Shown here: in pieces, positions 7,058-10,735 of the stretch | Position numbering within the stretch: the first letter of the stretch is position 1 | Layout: the number at the start of each line of letters is the position of its first letter | Assembly: GCA_946633275.1 (NCBI GenBank) | Contig: CAMPAT010000006.1 | Location: 1 to 10,735 of the forward strand | Direction: 5' to 3' | Length of the DNA: 10,735 bases | From: an uncultured Clostridia bacterium | Lineage (GTDB): Bacteria; Bacillota; Clostridia; Oscillospirales; Acutalibacteraceae | Made by a program: the position numbers and the translations under genes | Notes under the pieces: generated by a model | Told to the model about the DNA's origin: nothing | The model's database searches: none | Seen by the model: the letters and a program-made list of their open reading frames with translations, nothing else

Positions 7058-7187
7058 TTCGTCTAAACACATTCCTTGATTTAAGCATTTTGCAAGCAAA
7101 ATGCTATCAATCCTTCCATGTGTTTCTCCTCTCCCCTAAAAATCTCCGATTTTTCGGGGACCCCGATTTTACGCAGCTCGTCGCGCA
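7058..7187 (-). mobile_element. 130-bp palindrome-rich core between the two rpsI 3'-end copies
   Basis: This stretch is unique within the window. It contains a long imperfect palindrome at 7065-7125 built from three nested stems: AAACACAT/ATGTGTTT outermost, TTGAT/ATCAA next, and AGCATTTTGC/GCAAAATGCT around a two-base loop. A second palindrome at 7135-7161 pairs CCCCTAAAAATC with GATTTTTCGGGG (one mismatch). GCAGCTCGTCGCGC (7173-7186) is the exact reverse complement of rpsI bases 7257-7270. It carries no transposase or integrase. It could be a MITE-like insertion, a decayed integrative element between att sites, or a family of interspersed extragenic repeats; only a genome search can separate these. 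Confidence 0.5.
7081..7119 (-). CDS. Possible 12-codon mini-ORF inside the palindromic core
   Basis: On the minus strand an ATG (7119-7117) is preceded six bases earlier by AGAGGAG and encodes MEGLIAFCLQNA before TAA (7083-7081). The spacing is ideal for initiation, and the frame spans most of the palindrome. Such spacing can occur by chance, and no promoter was recognised. It could be a leader-peptide-like ORF, a remnant of a larger gene, or meaningless. Confidence 0.2.
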   Translation of the reverse strand: MEGLIAFCLQNA

Positions 7188-7216
7188 AAAAAACGTCCCT
7201 GCGCTTTGCAGGGACG
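7188..7216 (-). terminator. Intrinsic terminator of the rplM-rpsI operon
   Basis: On the minus strand a 9-bp GC-rich stem (CGTCCCTGC/GCAGGGACG, 7194-7202 and 7208-7216) with a five-base loop is followed by at least six T's (7193-7187). It begins about 18 bases after the rpsI stop codon. An identical second copy at 6985-7013 gives a tandem back-up. Confidence 0.9.
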
Positions 7217-7260
7217 CTGTAATACTGAGTTTGATTATCTCTTTGAGAACTGCGGTGCGC
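7188..7260 (-). repeat. 73-bp direct repeat, copy 2: the authentic rpsI 3' end
   Basis: This is the copy joined to the intact rpsI gene and identical to 6985-7057. It covers the last eight rpsI codons, the stop codon and the downstream terminator. If the core is an insertion, this copy restores the complete rpsI coding end. Confidence 0.9.
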
Positions 7261-7633
7261 GACGAGCTGCTTTGAGACCGTACTTCTTTCTTTCCTTCAT
7301 ACGTGGGTCACGAGTGAGGAAGCCTGCCTTCTTGAGAGCGGGACGAAGGTTTTCGTCGTACTGAAGAAGGGCTCTTGAAAGACCGTGACGGATAGCGCCT
7401 GCCTGACCTGTTACGCCGCCGCCGTTTACACGGCAAACGATGTCGAACTTTTCAGCAGTGTCTGTGAGAGCGAGAGGCTGACGAACGATGAGCTTGAGTG
7501 TTTCAAGTCCGAAATAATCGTCAATATCTCTGTCGTTGATTGTGATTTTACCTGTACCTGCATAAACACGTACACGAGCAACAGATTCTTTTCTTCTGCC
7601 TGTTCCGTAGAAATAAGGATTTGATTCGTACAT
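7235..7633 (-). CDS. rpsI: 30S ribosomal protein S9
   Basis: A 132-residue S9 protein, normal length for bacteria. It binds the 3' domain of 16S rRNA, and its basic C-terminal tail reaches towards the P-site tRNA. The start [18 protein letters not shown] (7-24), the signature [19 protein letters not shown] (71-89), and the tail [18 protein letters not shown], ending in FSKR, are diagnostic. The AGGGAGG ribosome binding site at 7650-7644 overlaps the stop codon of rplM, 16 bases upstream, so the two are one operon. The 3' end of this gene is part of the 73-bp direct repeat, and the coding sequence itself appears intact. Confidence 0.97.
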   Translation of the reverse strand: MYESNPYFYGTGRRKESVARVRVYAGTGKITINDRDIDDYFGLETLKLIVRQPLALTDTAEKFDIVCRVNGGGVTGQAGAIRHGLSRALLQYDENLRPALKKAGFLTRDPRMKERKKYGLKAARRAPQFSKR

Positions 7634-7649
7634 TAGCTACATACCTCCC

Positions 7650-8078
7650 TTACATTTCCCAAGCTTCGGGCTTCTGAGCCTCGTGCTTGTGCTCTGCATT
7701 CTTGAAAATTCTGCATCTTGTGAGCTGCTTTCTGCCGAGAGTTGTGTCAGGAATCATACCCTTAACAGCAAGCTTCATAGCAAAGTCGCTCTTTTCCTTC
7801 ATGAGTGTACCGTACTTAACCTCTTTGAGATTTCCGATATAACCCGAGTGATGCTGATAGAGCTTCTTGTTGAGCTTGTCGCCGGTAAGAACTGCTTTAT
7901 CAGTATTGATGATAATAACAAAATCGCCGCAGTCTACATTTGGTGCGAAGATTGCCTTGTGCTTACCTCTGAGAAGTACAGCAGCCTCTGCAGCAACTCT
8001 GCCGAGCGGCTTGTCAGCGGCATCAATCACATACCACTTGCGTTCGATTTCGTCAGCTTTTGGCATAAATGTTGACAT
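7650..8078 (-). CDS. rplM: 50S ribosomal protein L13
   Basis: A 142-residue L13 protein, an early-assembling component of the large subunit. Recognised by RKWYVIDAADKPLGRVAAEA (13-32), LLRGKHKAIFAPNVDCGDF (35-53) and the signature KGMIPDTTLGRKQLTR (106-121). The frame is open further upstream to a TTG at 8093, but that codon overlaps the GGAGG ribosome binding site (8091-8087); ATG at 8078, eight bases downstream of that site, is the real start. It is the first gene of the usual bacterial rplM-rpsI pair. Confidence 0.97.
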   Translation of the reverse strand: MSTFMPKADEIERKWYVIDAADKPLGRVAAEAAVLLRGKHKAIFAPNVDCGDFVIIINTDKAVLTGDKLNKKLYQHHSGYIGNLKEVKYGTLMKEKSDFAMKLAVKGMIPDTTLGRKQLTRCRIFKNAEHKHEAQKPEAWEM

Positions 8079-8114
8079 AATCGTTTCCTCCAAAAAATAT
8101 TTTAATGCTCAGTT

Positions 8115-8143
8115 ATAATAACAAAACAGCTCAAAAATGTCAA
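8115..8143 (-). promoter_or_regulatory. Promoter of rplM-rpsI
   Basis: On the minus strand a perfect TTGACA (8143-8138) and TATTAT (8120-8115) are separated by exactly 17 bases. The predicted start is near 8108, giving a leader of about 30 bases. That leaves no room for the structured L13 leader known upstream of rplM in Bacillus relatives. A small CAAATTA/TAATTTG dyad (8148-8164) lies just upstream and may act as an AT-rich UP element. Confidence 0.85.
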
Positions 8144-8241
8144 CACCCAAATTAAAATAATTTGTACTTGCTCACTTTTTCTCGTTTTTTCTCGATTATA
8201 CTATATATTTCCTCGTTTATAATTTACGAAAAAACTGACAA
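8144..8241. other. AT-rich stretch without a recognised gene
   Basis: Very AT-rich sequence with a near-repeat TTTTTCTCG (around 8176-8195) and runs of T. I see no open reading frame with a ribosome binding site and no complete promoter beyond the rplM upstream region. It separates the rplM promoter from the tRNA-derived array. Confidence 0.5.
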
Positions 8242-8315
8242 TGTCACAGGTTCGAGCCAATTAAACACACAAAAAAGACACCCATATGGGTGTCTTTGGT
8301 GGGAACAACAGGGCT
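8242..8315 (-). repeat. tRNA-Val-derived module A: antisense T-arm, terminator, displaced tRNA 3' end
   Basis: Bases 8242-8258 on the plus strand repeat 8386-8402 (17 bp); within them 8243-8258 match the tRNA-Val T-arm sequence, although the tRNA gene itself is on the minus strand. Bases 8295-8315 are identical over 21 bp to 8446-8466, the tRNA 3' end including CCA. Between them is a perfect 24-bp palindrome (8274-8297; AAAGACACCC, loop ATAT, GGGTGTCTTT), followed on the minus strand by six T's: an intrinsic terminator. The tRNA body is missing: homology stops at 8316. So this is a remnant of a tRNA-Val 3' end with its own terminator, distinct in sequence from that of the intact gene. Confidence 0.8.
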
Positions 8316-8385
8316 TCAAAGCAACAAATCTGCTACAAAACAGTCCACCGGACTGTTTTTCCCAAATCAAAGATTTGGAGCAGCT
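8316..8385 (-). other. Hairpin cluster between the two tRNA-derived modules
   Basis: CTGCT (8330-8334) can pair with AGCAG (8379-8383), enclosing two further stems: AAAACAGTCC/GGACTGTTTT (8337-8346 and 8350-8359, loop ACC) and CCAAATC/GATTTGG (8362-8368 and 8372-8378, loop AAA). Together they form a compact three-way-junction-like fold. No coding frame is convincing. It may be an extragenic repeat element or the core of an integration relic. Confidence 0.5.
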
Positions 8386-8404
8386 TGTCACAGGTTCGAG
8401 CCCT
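8386..8404 (+). repeat. Antisense T-arm copy of tRNA-Val (module B)
   Basis: GTCACAGGTTCGAGCCCT at 8387-8404 is the exact reverse complement of 8461-8478 in the T-arm of the intact tRNA-Val gene, an 18-bp inverted repeat with a 56-bp spacer that holds the tRNA terminator. The first 17 bp of this copy (8386-8402) also occur in module A. Confidence 0.9.
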
Positions 8405-8415
8405 TCTCTGTACAT

Positions 8416-8440
8416 AAAAAACGGCACCGCTTGGTGCCGT
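8416..8440 (-). terminator. Intrinsic terminator of tRNA-Val
   Basis: On the minus strand ACGGCACC/GGTGCCGT (8440-8433 and 8428-8421) forms an 8-bp GC-rich stem with a four-base loop, followed by about six T's. It begins seven bases after the CCA end of the tRNA. Confidence 0.9.
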
Positions 8441-8447
8441 CTTGTTT

Positions 8448-8523
8448 TGGTGGGAACAACAGGGCTCGAACCTGTGACCCTCTGCTTGTAAGGCAGATGC
8501 TCTCCCAGCTGAGCTATGCTCCC
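8448..8523 (-). tRNA. tRNA-Val (anticodon UAC)
   Basis: A complete 76-nt cloverleaf on the minus strand. Acceptor stem GGGAGCA pairs with TGTTCCC (one G-U pair); D-arm stem GCTC/GAGC; anticodon stem TCTGC/GCAGA with loop CTTACAA, giving anticodon TAC; T-arm ACAGG/CCTGT with loop TTCGAGC. The discriminator base is A and CCA is encoded. It has its own strong promoter and terminator. Fragments of its T-arm and 3' end recur downstream in the array at 8242-8404. Confidence 0.97.
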
Positions 8524-8536
8524 GTTAGCGTTAATT

Positions 8537-8564
8537 ATTATAACATAATATTACTATTTGTCAA
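8537..8564 (-). promoter_or_regulatory. Strong promoter of tRNA-Val
   Basis: Perfect TTGACA (8564-8559) and perfect TATAAT (8542-8537) on the minus strand with a 16-base spacer. The predicted start is about seven bases before the mature tRNA 5' end. The -35 box begins only four bases after the stop codon of mrnC, and no terminator separates them. Confidence 0.9.
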
Positions 8565-8567
8565 GTG

Positions 8568-8954
8568 TTAATCTGTTATAATTTTAAACAATTCTTTTAT
8601 TCGCTCTGTCTGTTCGGTCAGATAGAGGTATCCGAACAGCGCTTCAACGCCCGTGGCGATATGGTATTCGCCCTGCGAGGCGGATTTCGGATTGTGTCCG
8701 ACCTTCGCATTTCGTCCGCGCTTATAGACTGCCTCTTCCTCTTCGGTAAGGCAGTCCTTAATTCTATCATACGCTGCCGTCTGCGCCTTTGCGCTGACGA
8801 ACTTAACGCTCTCGCGGTGAAGGTCGTTAACGGGGCGGTTCGCCTCCGTAACGAGAGTTTCGCGCACAAGCATTTCATAAACGCAGTCGCCGATGAACGC
8901 AAGGTTCAGCGGACTTAACTGTTTTGGATTAACGTCAGACTCAATAAACTTCAT
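8568..8954 (-). CDS. mrnC: Mini-ribonuclease III
   Basis: A 128-residue RNase III-type enzyme lacking the dsRNA-binding domain, the hallmark of Mini-III, which in Bacillus subtilis trims 23S rRNA precursors. LNLAFIGDCVYEMLVRE (17-32 region) holds the catalytic aspartate D23 in the RNase III signature; RGRNAK (79-84) and YHIATGVEALFGYLYL (97-112) with E104 form the second part of the active site. ATG at 8954 shares one base with the obgE stop codon (TGATG), so translation is coupled; a GTG one codon upstream is possible but less likely. The gene ends just before the tRNA-Val promoter. Confidence 0.93.
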   Translation of the reverse strand: MKFIESDVNPKQLSPLNLAFIGDCVYEMLVRETLVTEANRPVNDLHRESVKFVSAKAQTAAYDRIKDCLTEEEEAVYKRGRNAKVGHNPKSASQGEYHIATGVEALFGYLYLTEQTERIKELFKIITD

Positions 8955-10225
8955 CACTCAATATACTCAAATTCAATGTCATACAGCGACACGATGTCGC
9001 CTTCCTCAATTCCGCGCTCCTTAAGTGCGTCGATAATTCCGCTCTTTTCAAGAACTCGCTGCATATACTGGAGCGCCTCATAATCCTCAGTATCAATGCC
9101 CTTGAGCACCTTTGGGAACCAGTCCGCTTCGACAAGGAAGTATCCCTCGTCCTCCTCGGTAATCTTGAATCCCGTGCTCTGCGAAATGATTGACTCAACG
9201 GGGATTTCCTCGACCTCATACTCCTTAATCGGCGGAAGGTCGCGCAGCTTGTTCCAAACAACGTTCATAAGCTCCTGCGTACCTTCTAAAATCGGCGCGC
9301 AGATTGAATAATACTCATATCCCTTGCTCTCGACGTAATTCTTAAAGCGTTCAATCTGCTCAGGCTCCGCCATATCAATCTTGTTGCCTACCGCAATCAT
9401 CGGGCGCTCTGCCAAATCGGGGTTGAACTTAACAAGCTCATTATTCAGCTGCTCAAAATCTTCAATCGGGTCCCTGCCCTCGTGGCCGCTGACGTCAACA
9501 ATATGAATAAGCAGTCTGCACCTCTCAACGTGGCGAAGAAACTGATGGCCGAGACCTACGCCTTCGCTCGCGCCCTCAATAAGTCCGGGAATATCAGCGA
9601 TAACAAAGCTGTTTCCCTCGCCCATAGAAACGACACCGAGATTAGGAACGAGCGTCGTAAAATGATAATCGGCAATCTTCGGCTTTGCCTGTGAAACGAC
9701 AGAAATAAGGCTCGACTTTCCGACAGACGGGAAGCCGCCAAGTCCGACATCGGCAAGCAGCTTCAGCTCAAGGCTTACTTCCCACTCCTCGCCGGGGACT
9801 CCCGGCTTTGCAAAACGAGGCACCTGTCGCGTAGGCGTTGCAAAATGGGGGTTGCCCCAGCCGCCTCTGCCGCCCTTTGCGGCTATAAAGCGCTCCGTCT
9901 TGCTCATATCTGCCATAACGGCGCCGCTCTCAGCCTCACGAATTACAGTACCGCGCGGTACGCGGATTTCAAGGTCTGCGCCCTTCTTTCCGTTACATCT
10001 TCCGCCCTTGCCGGGCTCGCCGTTTTGCGCCTTATACTTACGCTTATAGCGGAAATCGGCAAGCGTCGCGAGGTTATCGTCAACGACGAAAACAACGTCG
10101 CCCCCCTTACCGCCGTCACCGCCGTCGGGACCGCCCGAGGCAACATACTTCTCACGGTGAAAAGCAACCGCTCCGTCGCCGCCGTCGCCTGCCTTAATTT
10201 TAACTTTTGCAATATCAACAAACAT
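8954..10225 (-). CDS. obgE: Obg family GTPase ObgE/CgtA
   Basis: A 423-residue GTPase that acts in late assembly of the 50S subunit and responds to ppGpp in other bacteria. The glycine-rich Obg fold covers about 1-158 (FVDIAKVKIKAGDGGDGAVA at the start). The G domain follows with P-loop GFPSVGKSS (164-172), switch I FTT (189-191), DIPGLIEGA (211-219) and NKID (281-284); the G5 position reads SIC (307-309) rather than the common SA. The C-terminal OCT domain lies at about 345-423. GGAG at 10237-10234, eight bases before ATG, sets the start. It forms a ribosome-biogenesis pair with mrnC. In many Firmicutes obgE follows rplU-rpmA; here a small membrane protein is upstream instead. Confidence 0.97.
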   Translation of the reverse strand: MFVDIAKVKIKAGDGGDGAVAFHREKYVASGGPDGGDGGKGGDVVFVVDDNLATLADFRYKRKYKAQNGEPGKGGRCNGKKGADLEIRVPRGTVIREAESGAVMADMSKTERFIAAKGGRGGWGNPHFATPTRQVPRFAKPGVPGEEWEVSLELKLLADVGLGGFPSVGKSSLISVVSQAKPKIADYHFTTLVPNLGVVSMGEGNSFVIADIPGLIEGASEGVGLGHQFLRHVERCRLLIHIVDVSGHEGRDPIEDFEQLNNELVKFNPDLAERPMIAVGNKIDMAEPEQIERFKNYVESKGYEYYSICAPILEGTQELMNVVWNKLRDLPPIKEYEVEEIPVESIISQSTGFKITEEDEGYFLVEADWFPKVLKGIDTEDYEALQYMQRVLEKSGIIDALKERGIEEGDIVSLYDIEFEYIE

Positions 10226-10267
10226 AATTAAAACTCCGTTTTATCCGTTTTAAAAAACAGCGGACAG

Positions 10268-10612
10268 TTATTTAAACAGCGCTGTCACATACTTAATGAA
10301 ATTCGGTATCAGCATTACCGCCCCGAGAACTGTCACGCCGACAAGCACGAGCGGAAAGAGCGCCACAATCAAAAACAACTGATTTTTCTTGAGCTCCCCT
10401 ACTCTTAAAAACGCCGTAACAAATCCGGAAAACGAGGCGCACGGCAGAAGCGGAAGCAGAAGCGCAAGCGCCGCAAGCTGACCACCTGACAGCTCCGCAC
10501 TCTCAGGACGCGAGCTCAGCGCAAAAGCAAACGCGCCGATTAACACCGCGCCGCCAAAGTAGAGCGCAAGAGCTGATATCAAATACCTTTTTGCAATCTG
10601 TTTTTCATTCAT
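10268..10612 (-). CDS. Small three-helix membrane protein of unknown function
   Basis: A 114-residue, mostly hydrophobic protein that I do not recognise. Predicted membrane segments are about 9-32 (LISALALYFGGAVLIGAFAF), 44-68 (LAALALLLPLLPCASFSGFV) and 78-103 (LFLIVALFPLVLVGVTVLGA). The short cytosolic N-terminus MNEKQIAKRY is basic, and a charged loop RVGELKKN joins helices 2 and 3. It lies 42 bases upstream of obgE in the same direction. No ribosome binding site precedes the ATG; a promoter-like pair (10647-10619) ends six bases before it, so the mRNA may be leaderless. Codon use and composition are like its neighbours. Confidence 0.75.
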   Translation of the reverse strand: MNEKQIAKRYLISALALYFGGAVLIGAFAFALSSRPESAELSGGQLAALALLLPLLPCASFSGFVTAFLRVGELKKNQLFLIVALFPLVLVGVTVLGAVMLIPNFIKYVTALFK

Positions 10613-10618
10613 AGCAAT

Positions 10619-10647
10619 AGATTAACATTAAAACTATATAAAGTCAA
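10619..10647 (-). promoter_or_regulatory. Possible promoter of the small membrane protein gene
   Basis: On the minus strand TTGACT (10647-10642) and TAATCT (10624-10619) are separated by 17 bases. The -10 box is weak (three of six matches, though the key T, A and final T are kept). It ends six bases before the ATG, so the transcript would be leaderless or nearly so. Confidence 0.4.
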
Positions 10648-10649
10648 AT

Positions 10650-10675
10650 AAAAAATCCTCGGTAAAGACCGAGGA
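10650..10675 (-). terminator. Intrinsic terminator of the minus-strand gene at the window edge
   Basis: TCCTCGGT (10656-10663) and ACCGAGGA (10668-10675) form an 8-bp stem with a four-base loop. On the minus strand the stem is followed by six T's and a T-rich tract, five bases after the stop codon of the upstream gene. Confidence 0.88.
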
Positions 10676-10680
10676 AAATT

Positions 10681-10735
10681 TTATTTATTTGCAACGTATT
10701 CCTTAATCTGCTTAAGCACTTCGTCGCTGTCGATA
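10681..10735 (-). CDS. 3' end of an unidentified gene (partial)
   Basis: On the minus strand a frame open from the window edge encodes IDSDEVLKQIKEYVANK and stops at TAA (10683-10681), directly before an intrinsic terminator. The tail looks like an amphipathic C-terminal helix of a soluble protein. Too little is visible to name a family. Confidence 0.6.
   Translation of the reverse strand, partial: IDSDEVLKQIKEYVANK

Larger units (their letters stand above)
7173..7270. repeat. 14-bp inverted repeat linking the core to the rpsI coding end
   Basis: GCAGCTCGTCGCGC at 7173-7186 and its reverse complement at 7257-7270 flank repeat copy 2. The right arm lies in the rpsI codons for the basic C-terminal tail; the left arm is the rpsI-proximal edge of the core. 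The pair marks the recombination boundary and could pair in a readthrough rpsI transcript. Confidence 0.75.

Noticed and set aside
7032..7090. Second, truncated rpsI pseudogene with a short start (MLKSRNVFRR then the S9 tail)
   Set aside because: Only the last seven codons match S9; the upstream residues come from the palindromic core, so it is described as a repeat rather than a gene.
6925..7260. CRISPR array
   Set aside because: There are only two repeat copies, 73 bp long, with one of them inside a gene; no regular spacers and no cas genes.
7003..7275. Plus-strand open frame of 90 codons over the rpsI repeats
   Set aside because: It spans terminators, palindromes and the antisense of rpsI; no ribosome binding site and no recognisable domain.
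8079..8093. TTG start adding five residues to L13
   Set aside because: The codon overlaps the GGAGG ribosome binding site of the ATG at 8078.
8079..8114. L13 leader RNA element upstream of rplM
   Set aside because: The predicted leader is only about 30 bases with no stable stem, too short for the known leader structure.
8224..8427. Minus-strand open frame of 67 codons in the tRNA-fragment array
   Set aside because: Its coding potential comes from T-arm fragments and palindromes, with Cys- and Pro-rich composition and no ribosome binding site.
8290..8571. Plus-strand open frame of 93 codons across tRNA-Val
   Set aside because: It is the antisense of the tRNA and its 3'-end fragments; the peptide NNRARTCDPLLVRQMLSQLS is a well-known spurious translation of antisense tRNA. 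No ribosome binding site.

Overview
The window reads as a chromosomal segment of a Gram-positive anaerobe of the class Clostridia, most likely an Oscillospiraceae/Ruminococcus-type gut bacterium. The basis is moderate GC, strong AGGAGG-type ribosome binding sites, a CdaR/PucR-type regulator, a Mini-ribonuclease III, a DUF4830-like protein, and an FHA / SEDS / class B penicillin-binding protein cluster. The genus cannot be fixed from this sequence alone.

Plus-strand half (1-6875). The tail of a probable FHA-domain protein is followed by a SEDS glycan polymerase (FtsW/RodA family) and its partner, a small class B penicillin-binding transpeptidase; these two overlap by one base and together polymerise and cross-link peptidoglycan. 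Next come a secreted or membrane-anchored DUF4830-like protein and an overlapping RsuA/RluB-type rRNA pseudouridine synthase. After a dyad-rich intergenic region lies a CdaR/PucR-like regulator with its own promoter and a terminator. An FAD-dependent oxidoreductase of the HemY/UDP-galactopyranose-mutase-like superfamily follows. Its promoter sits so close to the ATG that the mRNA would be leaderless.

Convergence zone (6876-7234). No ordinary gene is present. It holds a bidirectional terminator, then a perfect 73-bp direct repeat (6985-7057 and 7188-7260) around a 130-bp palindrome-rich core. The inner copy is the authentic 3' end plus terminator of rpsI; the outer copy is a displaced duplicate. 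This looks like an integration or recombination scar at the 3' end of rpsI.

Minus-strand half (7235-end). rplM-rpsI (ribosomal proteins L13 and S9) has a near-consensus promoter and a short leader. tRNA-Val(UAC) has its own strong promoter. Between rplM and the tRNA lies an array of tRNA-Val fragments: two antisense T-arm copies, one displaced tRNA 3' end, two different intrinsic terminators and a hairpin cluster. Upstream of the tRNA come mrnC and obgE, overlapping by one base, then a small three-helix membrane protein and the 3' end of an unidentified gene with its terminator.

Most of the window is core housekeeping. The unusual material is non-coding: the rpsI 3'-end duplication with its core, the tRNA-Val fragment array, a promoter embedded in a terminator-like hairpin, and one strong plus one weak leaderless-type promoter. 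I saw no CRISPR array, transposase, integrase or defence gene.
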